Of a stretch of 64,000 nucleotides of DNA, positions 16,225 to 25,058 are shown in pieces; positions within the stretch are counted from its first letter, which is position 1; every line of letters starts with the position of its first letter. Under the pieces are notes generated by a model, which had not been told where the DNA came from, did not search any database, and saw only the letters and a program-made list of their open reading frames with translations. The stretch is from positions 88,064 to 152,063 of the forward strand of contig NZ_VAHM01000011.1 in NCBI RefSeq assembly GCF_005796185.1, given 5' to 3'. Origin of the DNA: Pseudarthrobacter sp. NamB4 (GTDB taxonomy: Bacteria; Actinomycetota; Actinomycetes; Actinomycetales; Micrococcaceae). Position numbers and translations under genes: made by a program.

Positions 16225-16248
16225 ATCGCAATAGGAATAGTTGCCGAT
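16225..16248. promoter_or_regulatory. Imperfect palindrome upstream of the ene-reductase gene
   Basis: ATCGCAATAG followed by GA and ATAGTTGCCGAT forms an imperfect inverted repeat about 50 bases before the start codon. It may be an operator for an unlinked TetR- or MarR-type regulator; no regulator gene is adjacent. Confidence 0.25.
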
Positions 16249-16300
16249 CTCGTTCGGTTGCCCAAGGCAGTACGTCATCAGCCTTCGAAAGGAACCGCGC

Positions 16301-17371
16301 ATGCTGTTTTCCCCTCTCACCCTCGGCGAACTTGAGCTTCCCAACCGTCTGGTGATGGCACCTTTGACGAGGCTCCGCGCAGGTGAGGAAGGCGTCCCGG
16401 GACCCCTCGTCGTCGAGCATTACCGCCAGCGCGCATCCCTGGGCCTCATCGTCAGCGAAGGAACCTACCCCAGCCCTGCCGGCCGCTCCTACCCCGGCCA
16501 GCCCGGCATCGTCACCCCGGAGCAGGTGGCCGCCTGGAAGAAGGTTACCGACGCTGTTCACGCCGAAGGCGGGCGGATGTTCGCGCAGATCATGCACGGC
16601 GGCCGGGTATCGCACCCTGAAATCACCGGCGGCCTTGAACTGGTGGCTCCCAGCGCGGTCGCCATCGACGGCGTGGTCCGTACTCCGTCAGGCAAGCTGC
16701 CCTACCCGGTCCCGCACGCCCTCACCACGGACGAGTTGCCCATGGTCATGCAGGAGATCGTCAACGCGTCGCTGAACGCGATCGAAGCCGGCTTCGACGG
16801 CGTCGAACTCCATGCGGCCAATGGGTACCTGTTGCATGAGTTCCTTGCACCGAACTCCAACGTCCGCACCGACAGCTACGGCGGCTCCCCGGAGAACCGC
16901 GCCCGGTTTGTCATCGAGACGGTCAACGCAGTGGTGGCAGCAGTGGGCGCCAACCGCGTAGGCATCCGCATCTCTCCCGAGCACAATGTCCAGGGCATCG
17001 CTGAAACCGATGCCGCTGACGTCCGCGCCACCTACGAAGTACTGGTGGACAGCATCGCCCCGCTCAACTTGGCGTACCTGAGCATCCTGCACCACGAACC
17101 CTCCGGCGATCTGGTCCAGGACCTTCGCGCGCGCTTCGGCGGGACCTTCCTGGTCAACACGGGCTTCGGCGTGGTCACCACCCGGGAAGAAGCTGTGAAC
17201 CTCGTGGCCGATGGGCTTGCCGACGCCGTCGTAGTGGGCCGTCCTGCCATCGCCAACCCGGACCTCGCCCGGCGCTGGAAGGAAAGCCTTCCCCTGAACG
17301 AGCCGGACGCGTCCACGTTCTACGCCGAAGGCGCCACGGGCTACACGGACTACCCCGCTTACCAGAACTAA
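16301..17371 (+). CDS. Old Yellow Enzyme family alkene reductase (NemA-like)
   Basis: A 356-residue FMN-dependent TIM-barrel oxidoreductase. Family features visible: NRLVMAPLTRLRA at the N-terminus, MHGGRVSHP, the substrate/FMN-binding DGVELHAANGYLLHEFLAP, and NVRTDSYGGSPENRARF. Such enzymes reduce activated C=C bonds and nitro compounds with NADPH, often in electrophile stress. The ATG at 16301 follows AAAGGA at 16288-16293; the frame is open further upstream without a ribosome site. It is monocistronic, ending in a strong terminator. Confidence 0.93.
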   Translation: MLFSPLTLGELELPNRLVMAPLTRLRAGEEGVPGPLVVEHYRQRASLGLIVSEGTYPSPAGRSYPGQPGIVTPEQVAAWKKVTDAVHAEGGRMFAQIMHGGRVSHPEITGGLELVAPSAVAIDGVVRTPSGKLPYPVPHALTTDELPMVMQEIVNASLNAIEAGFDGVELHAANGYLLHEFLAPNSNVRTDSYGGSPENRARFVIETVNAVVAAVGANRVGIRISPEHNVQGIAETDAADVRATYEVLVDSIAPLNLAYLSILHHEPSGDLVQDLRARFGGTFLVNTGFGVVTTREEAVNLVADGLADAVVVGRPAIANPDLARRWKESLPLNEPDASTFYAEGATGYTDYPAYQN

Positions 17372-17390
17372 GGCAGCGCAAATAAAAGCG

Positions 17391-17427
17391 ACGACGGCGG
17401 CACCTGCTTGGGTGCCGCCGTCGTTTG
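17391..17427 (+). terminator. Terminator after the ene-reductase gene
   Basis: A perfect 14-bp stem (ACGACGGCGGCACC at 17391-17404 with GGTGCCGCCGTCGT at 17411-17424), a 6-base loop and a short T stretch. Confidence 0.85.
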
Positions 17428-17601
17428 CTGCGCGGTGTGCTGTCCCGGCAGCAGGTGCCGAAGGCCATCCGACGACCTTCAGCTCACGTTCTCGAAATTG
17501 GCCCGCCGGGTTCTCGGAGAAGCCGGCGGTGATCAGATGCTACTCCAGCGAATTGACTTTTACTAGGCCTTGCGGCGCCACTTTTTCTGCCGGCCAAACC
17601 G

Positions 17602-17898
17602 CTAAAGCAGCGCCTCGCGCCCGGTTCCTTCCGTCATCACCAGCTTGCCGTCCACGATCGATACCAGCACGCTCTTTGGTTTGCCGCTCACCTTGGTGAT
17701 TGCCTTCAGGCCACGGTTAGTCACCTCCACGCCCACCTGCGCGCCCTTTGCCGGCAGCTCCACGGATACTTCGTTGGCAATGCCAAGAATCGGATTGGTG
17801 GACACCCCGACGTCCCGCCGGGCCTGCTTGCCGTTGACCGTCACGGTGATGTTGGCTTCCTCGAACCCCTCCTGAAAGACGATAAGCAATTCCTGCAT
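17602..17898 (-). CDS. Hypothetical protein, beta-rich
   Basis: A 98-residue protein I do not recognise. The start (MQELLIVFQEGFEE) follows GAGGAAGAGGCAACC. The sequence alternates hydrophobic and polar residues (ITVTVNGKQ, VSVELPAKGAQVGVEVTN, SVLVSIVDGKLVMTE), which suggests a small beta-sandwich with no signal peptide or membrane segment. The gene is divergent from tex with 123 bases between starts. The 174 bases between the ene-reductase terminator and this gene's stop contain nothing recognisable. Confidence 0.65.
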   Translation of the reverse strand: MQELLIVFQEGFEEANITVTVNGKQARRDVGVSTNPILGIANEVSVELPAKGAQVGVEVTNRGLKAITKVSGKPKSVLVSIVDGKLVMTEGTGREALL

Positions 17899-18021
17899 GG
17901 TTGCCTCTTCCTCGAGCCCTGGGCGCCTGTGACGGCATCTCAACTACAGCACTTTGCCGGCCGGAGCGGAATACCCTTGCCGACGGTGGAGCCGGGCAAC
18001 GCTGTAGGGCAAGATGTTCTG

Positions 18022-20502
18022 GTGAACCAACTGCCGCACGCCCCTTCCGCTTCACCCGTTTCCGTGCACCCGGACGATGCCATCTACACGCAGATCGCTG
18101 CGGAGCTGGACGTCAAGACCTGGCAGGTGAAGGCAGCCGTTGAACTGCTCGACGGCGGATCCACCGTTCCTTTTATCGCCCGCTACCGCAAGGAAGCCAC
18201 CGGGACGCTGGACGATGGGCAACTCCGTGAGCTCGACGAACGCCTTCGCTACCTCCGGGAGTTGGCCGACCGCCGTCGTGCCGTCCTCGACGCAATCGAG
18301 GCGCAGGGCCGGCTGACTCCCGAGCTGAAAAAGGCTGTACTCGCCGCGGACACCAAGTCTCGGCTGGAGGACATCTACCTGCCCTTCAAGTCCAAGCGCC
18401 GCACGAAGGCCCAGATCGCGCGTGAAGCCGGGCTTGAATCATTGGCTGATGCCTTGCTCAAGCGTCCGGAGCTGCATCCGGAACGTGAAGCCGCGAAGTA
18501 CCTCAACTCCGGGCACGCCATCGCTGATCCCGCCGCGGCGCTCGCGGGCGCGCGGGCCATCCTGGTTGAGCGCGCTGCCCAGGACCCCGATCTGGCAACA
18601 ACCCTGCGCGAGCGTCTGTGGACGCAGGGCCGCATGGTGTCACGCGTGAAGAAGGGGAAGGAAGCCGAAGGGCAGAAGTTCGCCGACTACTTTGAGTTCG
18701 CCCAGGCGCCGGCAGGGATGCCTTCCCACCGTGTCCTCGCCCTGCTGCGCGGGGAGAAGGACGGCGTCCTCGAGCTCGATCTGGCTGAAGCAGATCCCAC
18801 GGACGACGCCGCCCTGGCCGCCGCCCGTTCACGCTATGAGTCGGCGGTGGCCAAGTGTCTCGGGGTCACCGATCGCGGACGTCCCGCCGATGCATGGTTG
18901 ATGGAGACGGTTCGGCTGGCTTGGCGGTCCCGCGTGCTGACCAGGCTGGCCGCCGACCTGCGCGGCAGGATGTTTGCGGCGGCCGAGGACGAGGCCGTCC
19001 GCGTCTTTGCAGCCAACCTGCGCGATGTGCTGCTCGCCGCCCCGGCCGGAAACCGTGCCACACTCGGCCTTGACCCTGGACTCCGTACCGGCGTGAAAGT
19101 GGCAGTGGTGGACGGCACCGGCAAGGTGGTGGCCACCGATACTGTCTACCCGCACGCGCCCGCCCGGAAATGGGACGAGGCGCTGGCGACGCTGGAGCGC
19201 CTGGCACGGAAGCACGCCGTCGAACTCGTCGCCATAGGAAACGGAACCGCTTCACGGGAGACGGACAAGCTCGCCGTTGAGCTGATCAAGCGGCTGCCGG
19301 AGGTGGACCGCAAGCCGCAGAAGCTGGTCGTTTCCGAAGCCGGGGCGTCCGTGTACTCCGCTTCCGCCCTGGCTGCCGCGGAGCTGCCCGGGATGGACGT
19401 TTCCCTGCGCGGAGCAGTGTCCATTGCCCGGCGGCTGCAGGACCCGCTCGCCGAGCTGGTGAAGATCGATCCGAAGTCCATCGGCGTGGGCCAATACCAG
19501 CATGACGTCACGGCCTCCAAACTGGACCGCAGCCTGGACGCTGTGGTGGAGGACTGCGTGAACGCGGTAGGCGTGGACGTGAACACTGCCTCGCCCGCGC
19601 TGCTCAGCCGGGTGGCCGGCGTCGGACCCTTGCTGAGTGAAAACATTGTGGCTTACCGAAACGAGCATGGCCCCTTTGCCAGGCGGGCGGACCTGAAAAA
19701 GGTGCCCCGGCTGGGCGCCAAGGCCTTTGAGCAGTGCGCCGGCTTCCTACGGATTACCGGGGGAGCTGAGCCATTGGATGCGTCGAGTGTCCACCCCGAA
19801 TCCTACGCCGTGGCCCGGAAGATCCTGGTTGCTGCCGGTTCGGCGCCCGCTTCCTCCTTGGATCCGCGCGACTTCGTGGACGAGACGTTCGGCCTGCCCA
19901 CCGTCACGGACATCCTGGCGGAACTCGACAAACCGGGCCGGGACCCCCGTCCCGCCTTTGCAGCGGCAACCTTCTCTGAGGGAATCGAGAAGATCTCGGA
20001 CCTTAAACCCGGGCTGGTGCTGGAGGGTACGGTGACCAACGTTGCCGCCTTCGGCGCGTTTGTGGACGTGGGCGTGCACCAGGATGGCCTGGTCCACGTC
20101 TCGGCCATGGCTAACCGGTTCATTTCCGATCCCCGGGAAGTGGTGAAGCCAGGCCAGGTGGTGCGCGTCAAGGTGCTGGAGGCGGACCCGGACCGGAAGC
20201 GGATTTCGCTGACGCTTCGGCTCGACGACGATGCCTCCGTGGGGCCCTCCGCCAGGTCCTCCGCCCGGCCTTCCCCGGGGAATGCGGGACCCGGTGCCGG
20301 CAAAGGCAGGCCTGGTGGCCGCGCGCAGAACGGCGACCGGGAGCGGGGCAGGACCCAGGAACCGTCCGGACGCCAGGAGGCGAAGGGAGCGGGAGGCAGG
20401 AATTCGGGTGGCCGTCCGGCGGACCGGGGCCCTGGGCCCAAACCGGCTCCAGTGAACACGGCCATGGCGGAGGCGCTGCGGAAAGCCGGCTTGGGTAAGT
20501 AG
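18022..20502 (+). CDS. tex: Tex family S1-domain RNA-binding protein
   Basis: An 826-residue protein with the Tex order of domains: N-terminal helical region, YqgF/RNase H-like domain (TLGLDPGLRTGVKVAVVDG), helix-hairpin-helix repeats (GVDVNTASPALLSRVAGVG), and a C-terminal S1 domain (LVLEGTVTNVAAFGAFVDVG). Tex binds nucleic acid and is linked to transcription processivity. A Gly/Arg/Pro-rich tail of about 90 residues follows the S1 domain. The frame is open to 17929; the GTG at 18022 is preferred because the protein then starts close to the conserved HPDDAIYTQIAAEL. There is no clear ribosome site. Confidence 0.93.
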   Translation: MNQLPHAPSASPVSVHPDDAIYTQIAAELDVKTWQVKAAVELLDGGSTVPFIARYRKEATGTLDDGQLRELDERLRYLRELADRRRAVLDAIEAQGRLTPELKKAVLAADTKSRLEDIYLPFKSKRRTKAQIAREAGLESLADALLKRPELHPEREAAKYLNSGHAIADPAAALAGARAILVERAAQDPDLATTLRERLWTQGRMVSRVKKGKEAEGQKFADYFEFAQAPAGMPSHRVLALLRGEKDGVLELDLAEADPTDDAALAAARSRYESAVAKCLGVTDRGRPADAWLMETVRLAWRSRVLTRLAADLRGRMFAAAEDEAVRVFAANLRDVLLAAPAGNRATLGLDPGLRTGVKVAVVDGTGKVVATDTVYPHAPARKWDEALATLERLARKHAVELVAIGNGTASRETDKLAVELIKRLPEVDRKPQKLVVSEAGASVYSASALAAAELPGMDVSLRGAVSIARRLQDPLAELVKIDPKSIGVGQYQHDVTASKLDRSLDAVVEDCVNAVGVDVNTASPALLSRVAGVGPLLSENIVAYRNEHGPFARRADLKKVPRLGAKAFEQCAGFLRITGGAEPLDASSVHPESYAVARKILVAAGSAPASSLDPRDFVDETFGLPTVTDILAELDKPGRDPRPAFAAATFSEGIEKISDLKPGLVLEGTVTNVAAFGAFVDVGVHQDGLVHVSAMANRFISDPREVVKPGQVVRVKVLEADPDRKRISLTLRLDDDASVGPSARSSARPSPGNAGPGAGKGRPGGRAQNGDRERGRTQEPSGRQEAKGAGGRNSGGRPADRGPGPKPAPVNTAMAEALRKAGLGK

Positions 20503-20516
20503 TCTCCGGCGAGGGC

Positions 20517-21314
20517 TCAGGTGAGCGAGAGCACGAACGCCAGGACGAATCCTCCCGCGGTGCTGAGTGCCACGGCGGGGCCGCCGTGCTCATAGGCTTC
20601 CGGCATCAGGGTGTCCGCCAGGGATGCAATGACGGCACCGGCTGCGAATGCGAGCGGTACAGAGATGGCTTCCGGATCGGTGCCGGACAGCGGCCCTGCG
20701 CCGATGACGACGGCGATGACCAGCAGGGCTGCGCATCCGAGCCACAGCCCGACAATGCTGCCAGTTGAACGTCCTTGGCTCCGCATCGAAGCCGAGCCCA
20801 CCAGGGCTTCCGGGAAGTTCGAGACGAAGATCGCAGCGAGCAGTGCCAGACCTCCTGTTCCTTCGCCCAACGAGATACCCAGGGCAAGGTTTTCAGGCAC
20901 GCCGTCAAGGGTGACGGCGGCCAGCAAGGCCAGCCCGGCGGCTCCGCGGGTGGATGCCGTGGTGGCGCGTTTGTCGCTGGCCGCTGCGTCGGTATCGAGC
21001 TTTGCGCTGCCTTGGAAGTCATCCGCCGCTTTAGCCTGCTTTTGCTCGCCTGCCTGCGCCCACCGGTCCAAAAAGGCGCTAAGTACGGTGAAAACTACTG
21101 CTCCGGCCATCAGGCCGACCGCCGCCCGGATGATACCGCCGTGTTCGTAGGCGTCCTCAAAAAGTTCAAAAGCCAGGGCTGTGATGAGGGAACCGGCCGC
21201 AAAGGCCAGCAGCATGGCCAGAAGGCGCTTGGGAAGTTCGAACCGGACGCCGATGATGGCACCCAGGACCAGTGCACTGGATGCTATGACGCCAAACCAG
21301 AGCGACATCATCAT
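20517..21314 (-). CDS. ZIP family metal transporter
   Basis: A 265-residue membrane protein with eight predicted hydrophobic segments and the ZIP signature segments LDGVPENLALGISLGEG and VSNFPEALVGS, whose polar residues form the metal path in ZIP proteins. The cytoplasmic loop between TM3 and TM4 is long and polar (residues about 85-130) but not His-rich. Three adjacent ATG codons occur at 21314, 21311 and 21308; the first is used. The gene is convergent with tex (14 bases apart). Zinc or iron import is expected from the family. Confidence 0.88.
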   Translation of the reverse strand: MMMSLWFGVIASSALVLGAIIGVRFELPKRLLAMLLAFAAGSLITALAFELFEDAYEHGGIIRAAVGLMAGAVVFTVLSAFLDRWAQAGEQKQAKAADDFQGSAKLDTDAAASDKRATTASTRGAAGLALLAAVTLDGVPENLALGISLGEGTGGLALLAAIFVSNFPEALVGSASMRSQGRSTGSIVGLWLGCAALLVIAVVIGAGPLSGTDPEAISVPLAFAAGAVIASLADTLMPEAYEHGGPAVALSTAGGFVLAFVLSLT

Positions 21315-21431
21315 CCCGCAAGTATAGGAGCGGCCCGTTGACGTGGGAATACGTTTTTTTCGCAGCCCGTGGCGCCGACCGGCCTTCCGCGCCAACTTTC
21401 CGCTTTCATGGGTTTCTGGAAGGGTGGGCTC

Positions 21432-21752
21432 ATGACTTATTTCCTGGAGTACACGATTCCCGCTGCGGCCGACGATGCCGAGTTTGAGTTTCCCCATGAT
21501 GAGATCAACTCCGGCACCACCATTCCGCTGTCCGAGACTGACGCGGAGATCGTCCACACACCCGAACTTCCGGCGCGAACCGGAATCATCGGCGCCACGG
21601 TGCCGGAAGCAAAGCTTGAAGCGGAGCAATTGATCACGCACAGCCGCGCATCGGAAGGTTCCCTCTACTTTGACCCATCCAATTCGCTGCAAGCAGGAGT
21701 GGGAACCCTGGTGGCTAGGTTTAGTGAAGGGCGTGGCTGGCAGGACGCCTAA
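21432..21752 (+). CDS. Hypothetical protein
   Basis: A 106-residue acidic, soluble protein that I do not recognise. It begins MTYFLEYTIPAAADDAEF and contains a central Pro/Thr-rich strand region and an Ala/Glu helix (PEAKLEAEQLITHSRA). GAAGGGTGGG lies ahead of the ATG at 21432. The frame is open to 21369, but no ribosome site supports that start. The 3' end overlaps the convergent DUF2071 gene by four bases. Confidence 0.65.
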   Translation: MTYFLEYTIPAAADDAEFEFPHDEINSGTTIPLSETDAEIVHTPELPARTGIIGATVPEAKLEAEQLITHSRASEGSLYFDPSNSLQAGVGTLVARFSEGRGWQDA

Positions 21753-22537
21753 GTCACCAGCGGATGGCCGAGGCTGCTGACCAGTCTTGGCCGTCCGAAC
21801 TGGGTCCGCACTCCGGGCGAGTACAGCACCGATTCAGGCGGCCCGCTGGCGCTGATCCCGGCGGACGCCACCAGTTCATCCTCCAGATGGTGGAGCTTGG
21901 CGGACCGCAGCGGCCACGGTTGATGGGTGTTTGGAATGTAGATGCTCCGTCCCCTGAGTGTCCCGTGCATTCCAAACCGTGCCGTGAGGAAGACCGATAG
22001 TGGGTCATTGACGGTGACATCCAACTGGGGTGTGACGGCGAAGCTGCTCCTTGCTCCTCGCCTGAAACGCCTGACCGAGTAGCCAATGGCTTGATCCTCT
22101 GCCGAGTCCGGCCTGGGCTGGGAATAGTCGATTCGCGACCACACGTATGGAACTTCCGCTGCCCTGGCGGCCAGGACGACGGGCAGCCGGTCCGCGTCTA
22201 GGCTTAGGAAGACCACGCCCCTGGTGGCGTCGGGTTCGCGTGAGTAGAGGCGCACGTTGACCTCATTGAAGCTTCCTAGGTAAGGGATACCTGGGCCGCG
22301 CCCAATTCCGGCATTCTTCATGCGGAAACCGATGAGCCCCACCCACGAACTGCCGTCGAAGACGTCCGGCTGCACTCCGCGCGGCATGAAACGCGCCGCT
22401 ACGCTTTCCGCGATGCGCCAGTGCAGGAAGATGGCGTCGGTCCAGCGTTGGTCGAACAAGGCGGGCGCCGGCAGTTCAGGCGGACGGGGCCAGATGGCTG
22501 CCGCCTGCGGGCGCTTATCTCCGTGTAAGGCCTTCAC
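21749..22537 (-). CDS. DUF2071 family protein (YqjF-like)
   Basis: A 262-residue soluble protein with the DUF2071 signature: ALFDQRWTDAIFLHWRI, VQPDVFDGSSWVGLIGFRM, GPGIPYLGSFNEVNVRLYS and RGVVFLSLDADRLPVVLAAR. The fold is related to acetoacetate decarboxylase-like barrels, but the family has no established activity. It is convergent with the small gene before it and stands alone. Confidence 0.88.
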   Translation of the reverse strand: MKALHGDKRPQAAAIWPRPPELPAPALFDQRWTDAIFLHWRIAESVAARFMPRGVQPDVFDGSSWVGLIGFRMKNAGIGRGPGIPYLGSFNEVNVRLYSREPDATRGVVFLSLDADRLPVVLAARAAEVPYVWSRIDYSQPRPDSAEDQAIGYSVRRFRRGARSSFAVTPQLDVTVNDPLSVFLTARFGMHGTLRGRSIYIPNTHQPWPLRSAKLHHLEDELVASAGISASGPPESVLYSPGVRTQFGRPRLVSSLGHPLVT

Positions 22538-22682
22538 GTGTGCAGCCTAATTGCAGGGTAGCATTCCGAGCCCGCGCCAGCAAAGTGGCTGAGGCGCCAA
22601 ACCTGCCGAGCTGATCTCCAATGACTTTCATACATGCCGTCTGCCAGGGGGTCTGACATTCGGGCACCGCTCGTGAACCCAT

Positions 22683-23075
22683 TTACTCGGCTGCCGCCCT
22701 GGCAGGCGGGGACTGGGGAGTTTCCTTCTGCCACGGCCAGCGCCCGGTGATTTCAAGCTCGAGGGAAAAGCTGAGGAACGTCCGGATAAGCACGATGATG
22801 GCCAGAACGCCGACGCTTTCGAACGTCGGCGTGACGGCCACGGTGCGGATGATGTCGGCGGCGACCAGCAATTCAAGACCCAGGAGTATCGACCTGCCGA
22901 GCAACTGCCGGTAGGAGCGGTAGAGGGTCAGCTTTTCCGCGCCGGCGGGAGGCTTGCGTGGCTGGTATCCGCGAAGGGCCAGGGGAATGGAGATGAGGGC
23001 GCCGATGACCATGACGGCGACCCCCGCAAAGTCCACAAATTCTCCGACCGTTTCAATGATGTGGCGAAAATCCAT
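22683..23075 (-). CDS. DUF1622 membrane protein
   Basis: A 130-residue protein with three hydrophobic segments and the DUF1622 pattern LLGLELLVAADIIRTVAV, then LAIIVLIRTFLSFSLELEI and GRWPW. This is a widespread small inner-membrane family of unknown function. The ATG lies at 23075. It is followed downstream by 145 bases without a recognisable element before the DUF2071 gene. Confidence 0.88.
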   Translation of the reverse strand: MDFRHIIETVGEFVDFAGVAVMVIGALISIPLALRGYQPRKPPAGAEKLTLYRSYRQLLGRSILLGLELLVAADIIRTVAVTPTFESVGVLAIIVLIRTFLSFSLELEITGRWPWQKETPQSPPARAAAE

Positions 23076-23146
23076 GATCTATGCCTTCCCCGGGGGAGTG
23101 GAGGTCCACACGGCCAGCCTAAACGCTGACGCCGGAATACCGACTC

Positions 23147-24007
23147 CTAGGGATGCCGTACTCCGTTTCCGGCCAGGATGTCCCGGTACCCCTCCCGAAA
23201 AGAGGGGAACGCGAACTCGAATCCGGTGCCGAGCAGAAGCTGGTTTCGGCAGCGCTTGTTGCCGCCCCGGGCTGGACCGGCATCCCCCACTGGGGGCTCG
23301 GGGAGGCCCATCTCAGCAGCAAGGAAACGCAGCACCGTGCCGAAATCGGCGGGGTCGTTGTCCACGCCAATGTAGGTCGGAGCCGGTGTTGACGGCATGC
23401 CGGCCAGATGGACAATGGCGGCGGCTGCGTCGTCACGGTGAATGCGGTTGGTGTACCGGAGGTCTTCAGGGACGATGGCGCTGCCTCCGCGTACCTGGTC
23501 TATCAGTCGGGTCCTGCCGGGCCCGTAAATGCCGCCCAGCCGCAGGGATGCCGCCGTGGTGGCCGTTCCACTGAACCGGGCCTGAAGGAGTTGTTCGGCC
23601 TCCACCAGGATCCGCCCGGAAAATCCGCCGGGGGCTGGCGGGGTGTGTTCGTCCACCCAACCGCCCCCTGCATCCCCGTACACAGCCGTGGAAGAGATGA
23701 AGAGCACCCGCTGGGGCACGACGCCGTCGTGCGCCAACGCATCGAGAACATGGGTCAGGCCGTTCACATAAGCCGAGCGGTAGGCCTCCTCCGACGGCGA
23801 ATCGGCAGCTACGGCTATGACGACGGCGGTGGTGTCGGCGGGCACCGGCGGCAGGTTAGGTGAGCTCAGGTCCGCCGCCACGCCTTCGATGGCTGCCGGC
23901 AGTTTCGCAGGTGACCGGCGCCAGCCCACCACGCGGTGGCCCAGCGCGTTGAACCGCAGCCCGGCTTCGGTCCCGAGATCGCCGCACCCGGCCAAGAGGA
24001 TGGTCAT
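23147..24007 (-). CDS. SDR family NAD(P)-dependent oxidoreductase/epimerase-like protein
   Basis: A 286-residue protein with an N-terminal Rossmann fold whose nucleotide-binding motif is LLAGCGDLGTEAG, close to the atypical SDR group of YeeZ. The active-site region has SSTAVYGDAGG with the Tyr of the family YxxxK changed in context (YGDAG), and YGPGRTRLIDQ is typical of the extended SDR class. The substrate is unknown. It is read in the same direction as the DUF1622 gene 71 bases further on, perhaps as one unit. Confidence 0.85.
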   Translation of the reverse strand: MTILLAGCGDLGTEAGLRFNALGHRVVGWRRSPAKLPAAIEGVAADLSSPNLPPVPADTTAVVIAVAADSPSEEAYRSAYVNGLTHVLDALAHDGVVPQRVLFISSTAVYGDAGGGWVDEHTPPAPGGFSGRILVEAEQLLQARFSGTATTAASLRLGGIYGPGRTRLIDQVRGGSAIVPEDLRYTNRIHRDDAAAAIVHLAGMPSTPAPTYIGVDNDPADFGTVLRFLAAEMGLPEPPVGDAGPARGGNKRCRNQLLLGTGFEFAFPSFREGYRDILAGNGVRHP

Positions 24008-24083
24008 GGCTGCCAGTCTGCCATTCCCGCTGGCTTTGGCCGTAACCGCAGGTTCTCACCCAGACGTTCTCACCGTAACGAGC

Positions 24084-24983
24084 TCAGGGGCCGGGCGCCG
24101 TGGTCACCACCGGCGGTGTCGGAATCGGTACCACCGGCGCGTCTGGTTTGAGCCCGGAGAGGACATTTAGAAAGATGCCCATGGCAAAAATGATCAGTGC
24201 CAGCCGGAAGAGCACCGCGAAGCATCCGGGTTTTTTCTTGCGGGACCGGTTCGCCGGGAGTGGAGCCGGAGGACGGATGGTCCGTGGATCGTCTGCAGGA
24301 TGGCGTGCAGTACGCCACCGGGCCAAAGATGCGGCAGGGCCTGAAGCATGAAGGAAATCGGGTGGCGCCGCCGCTATTTTCGCGCTGGTTAGGAGAGGGC
24401 TGGACGTCCCCCCGAGAAGGTTAGCGAGGTACTGATGGATGGTGCCCACCGTTCCTGGGTCGAGGACTGCTGGGAGAGCCTGAACCGCTTCGGAAAGTGT
24501 GTTGATGCCCTGGACGCGGGCACCGCCTACAGTAAGCCCCTGCAGGTCCGGCTGGCCAACCATGCAGAGCCATGACTGGACCAAGCGGCGGTGTTGTGGT
24601 TCAAGAAGGGCAGCGACTGCCGCGGCCTGCTCCAACACCCCGGCGGCTTCCCGTTCCCGGGAGTATCCGTTCTGCCGGAGGACACCGTTGCGGAGGTGGA
24701 CGTTGCCCGACCAATTTTTGGCGTCGACCACCATGATTCCGCCCGGCCCCACCAGGACGTGGTCCAGGTTAGCTTTCGGCCGGCCGGGCCAGTGAACATC
24801 GTGCAGGCTCATCCAGCCTTTGGATTGAAGCGAGTCAAGGATGGCGGCAACGCGGGCTTCACCGGCAGCGCCTGCTGCCCAGGCACGTTCGGCCCTTTCC
24901 GCGTGCTCCAGTTGACGGCGGAGTTTTGCTGCCCGTTCTGCCGCCATCCGCGCCTGCTCAGCAGCGCCTTTTCCTGCCCCCAT
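24084..24983 (-). CDS. NERD-domain nuclease-related membrane protein
   Basis: A 299-residue protein. A basic Ala/Arg/Glu helix (residues 1-45) leads to a NERD domain with GEARVAAILDSL, ANLDHVLVGPGGIMVVDAKNW and VLRQNGY; the D-x(n)-DAK pattern is that of the PD-(D/E)xK nuclease fold, and both Asp and Lys are kept. After a Pro-rich linker a single hydrophobic segment (CFAVLFRLALIIFAMGIFL) near residues 255-275 would anchor it, with a short Pro/Val/Thr tail outside. NERD proteins have no settled role. The ATG is preceded by a G-run that can serve as ribosome site. Confidence 0.88.
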   Translation of the reverse strand: MGAGKGAAEQARMAAERAAKLRRQLEHAERAERAWAAGAAGEARVAAILDSLQSKGWMSLHDVHWPGRPKANLDHVLVGPGGIMVVDAKNWSGNVHLRNGVLRQNGYSREREAAGVLEQAAAVAALLEPQHRRLVQSWLCMVGQPDLQGLTVGGARVQGINTLSEAVQALPAVLDPGTVGTIHQYLANLLGGTSSPLLTSAKIAAAPPDFLHASGPAASLARWRTARHPADDPRTIRPPAPLPANRSRKKKPGCFAVLFRLALIIFAMGIFLNVLSGLKPDAPVVPIPTPPVVTTAPGP

Positions 24984-25058
24984 AATTTGCCCCCATGCTT
25001 ATGGCGTGCGTCGCTCGCACGTGGGCAATACTGTATGCGATCACACGAGCAGTGCGGT

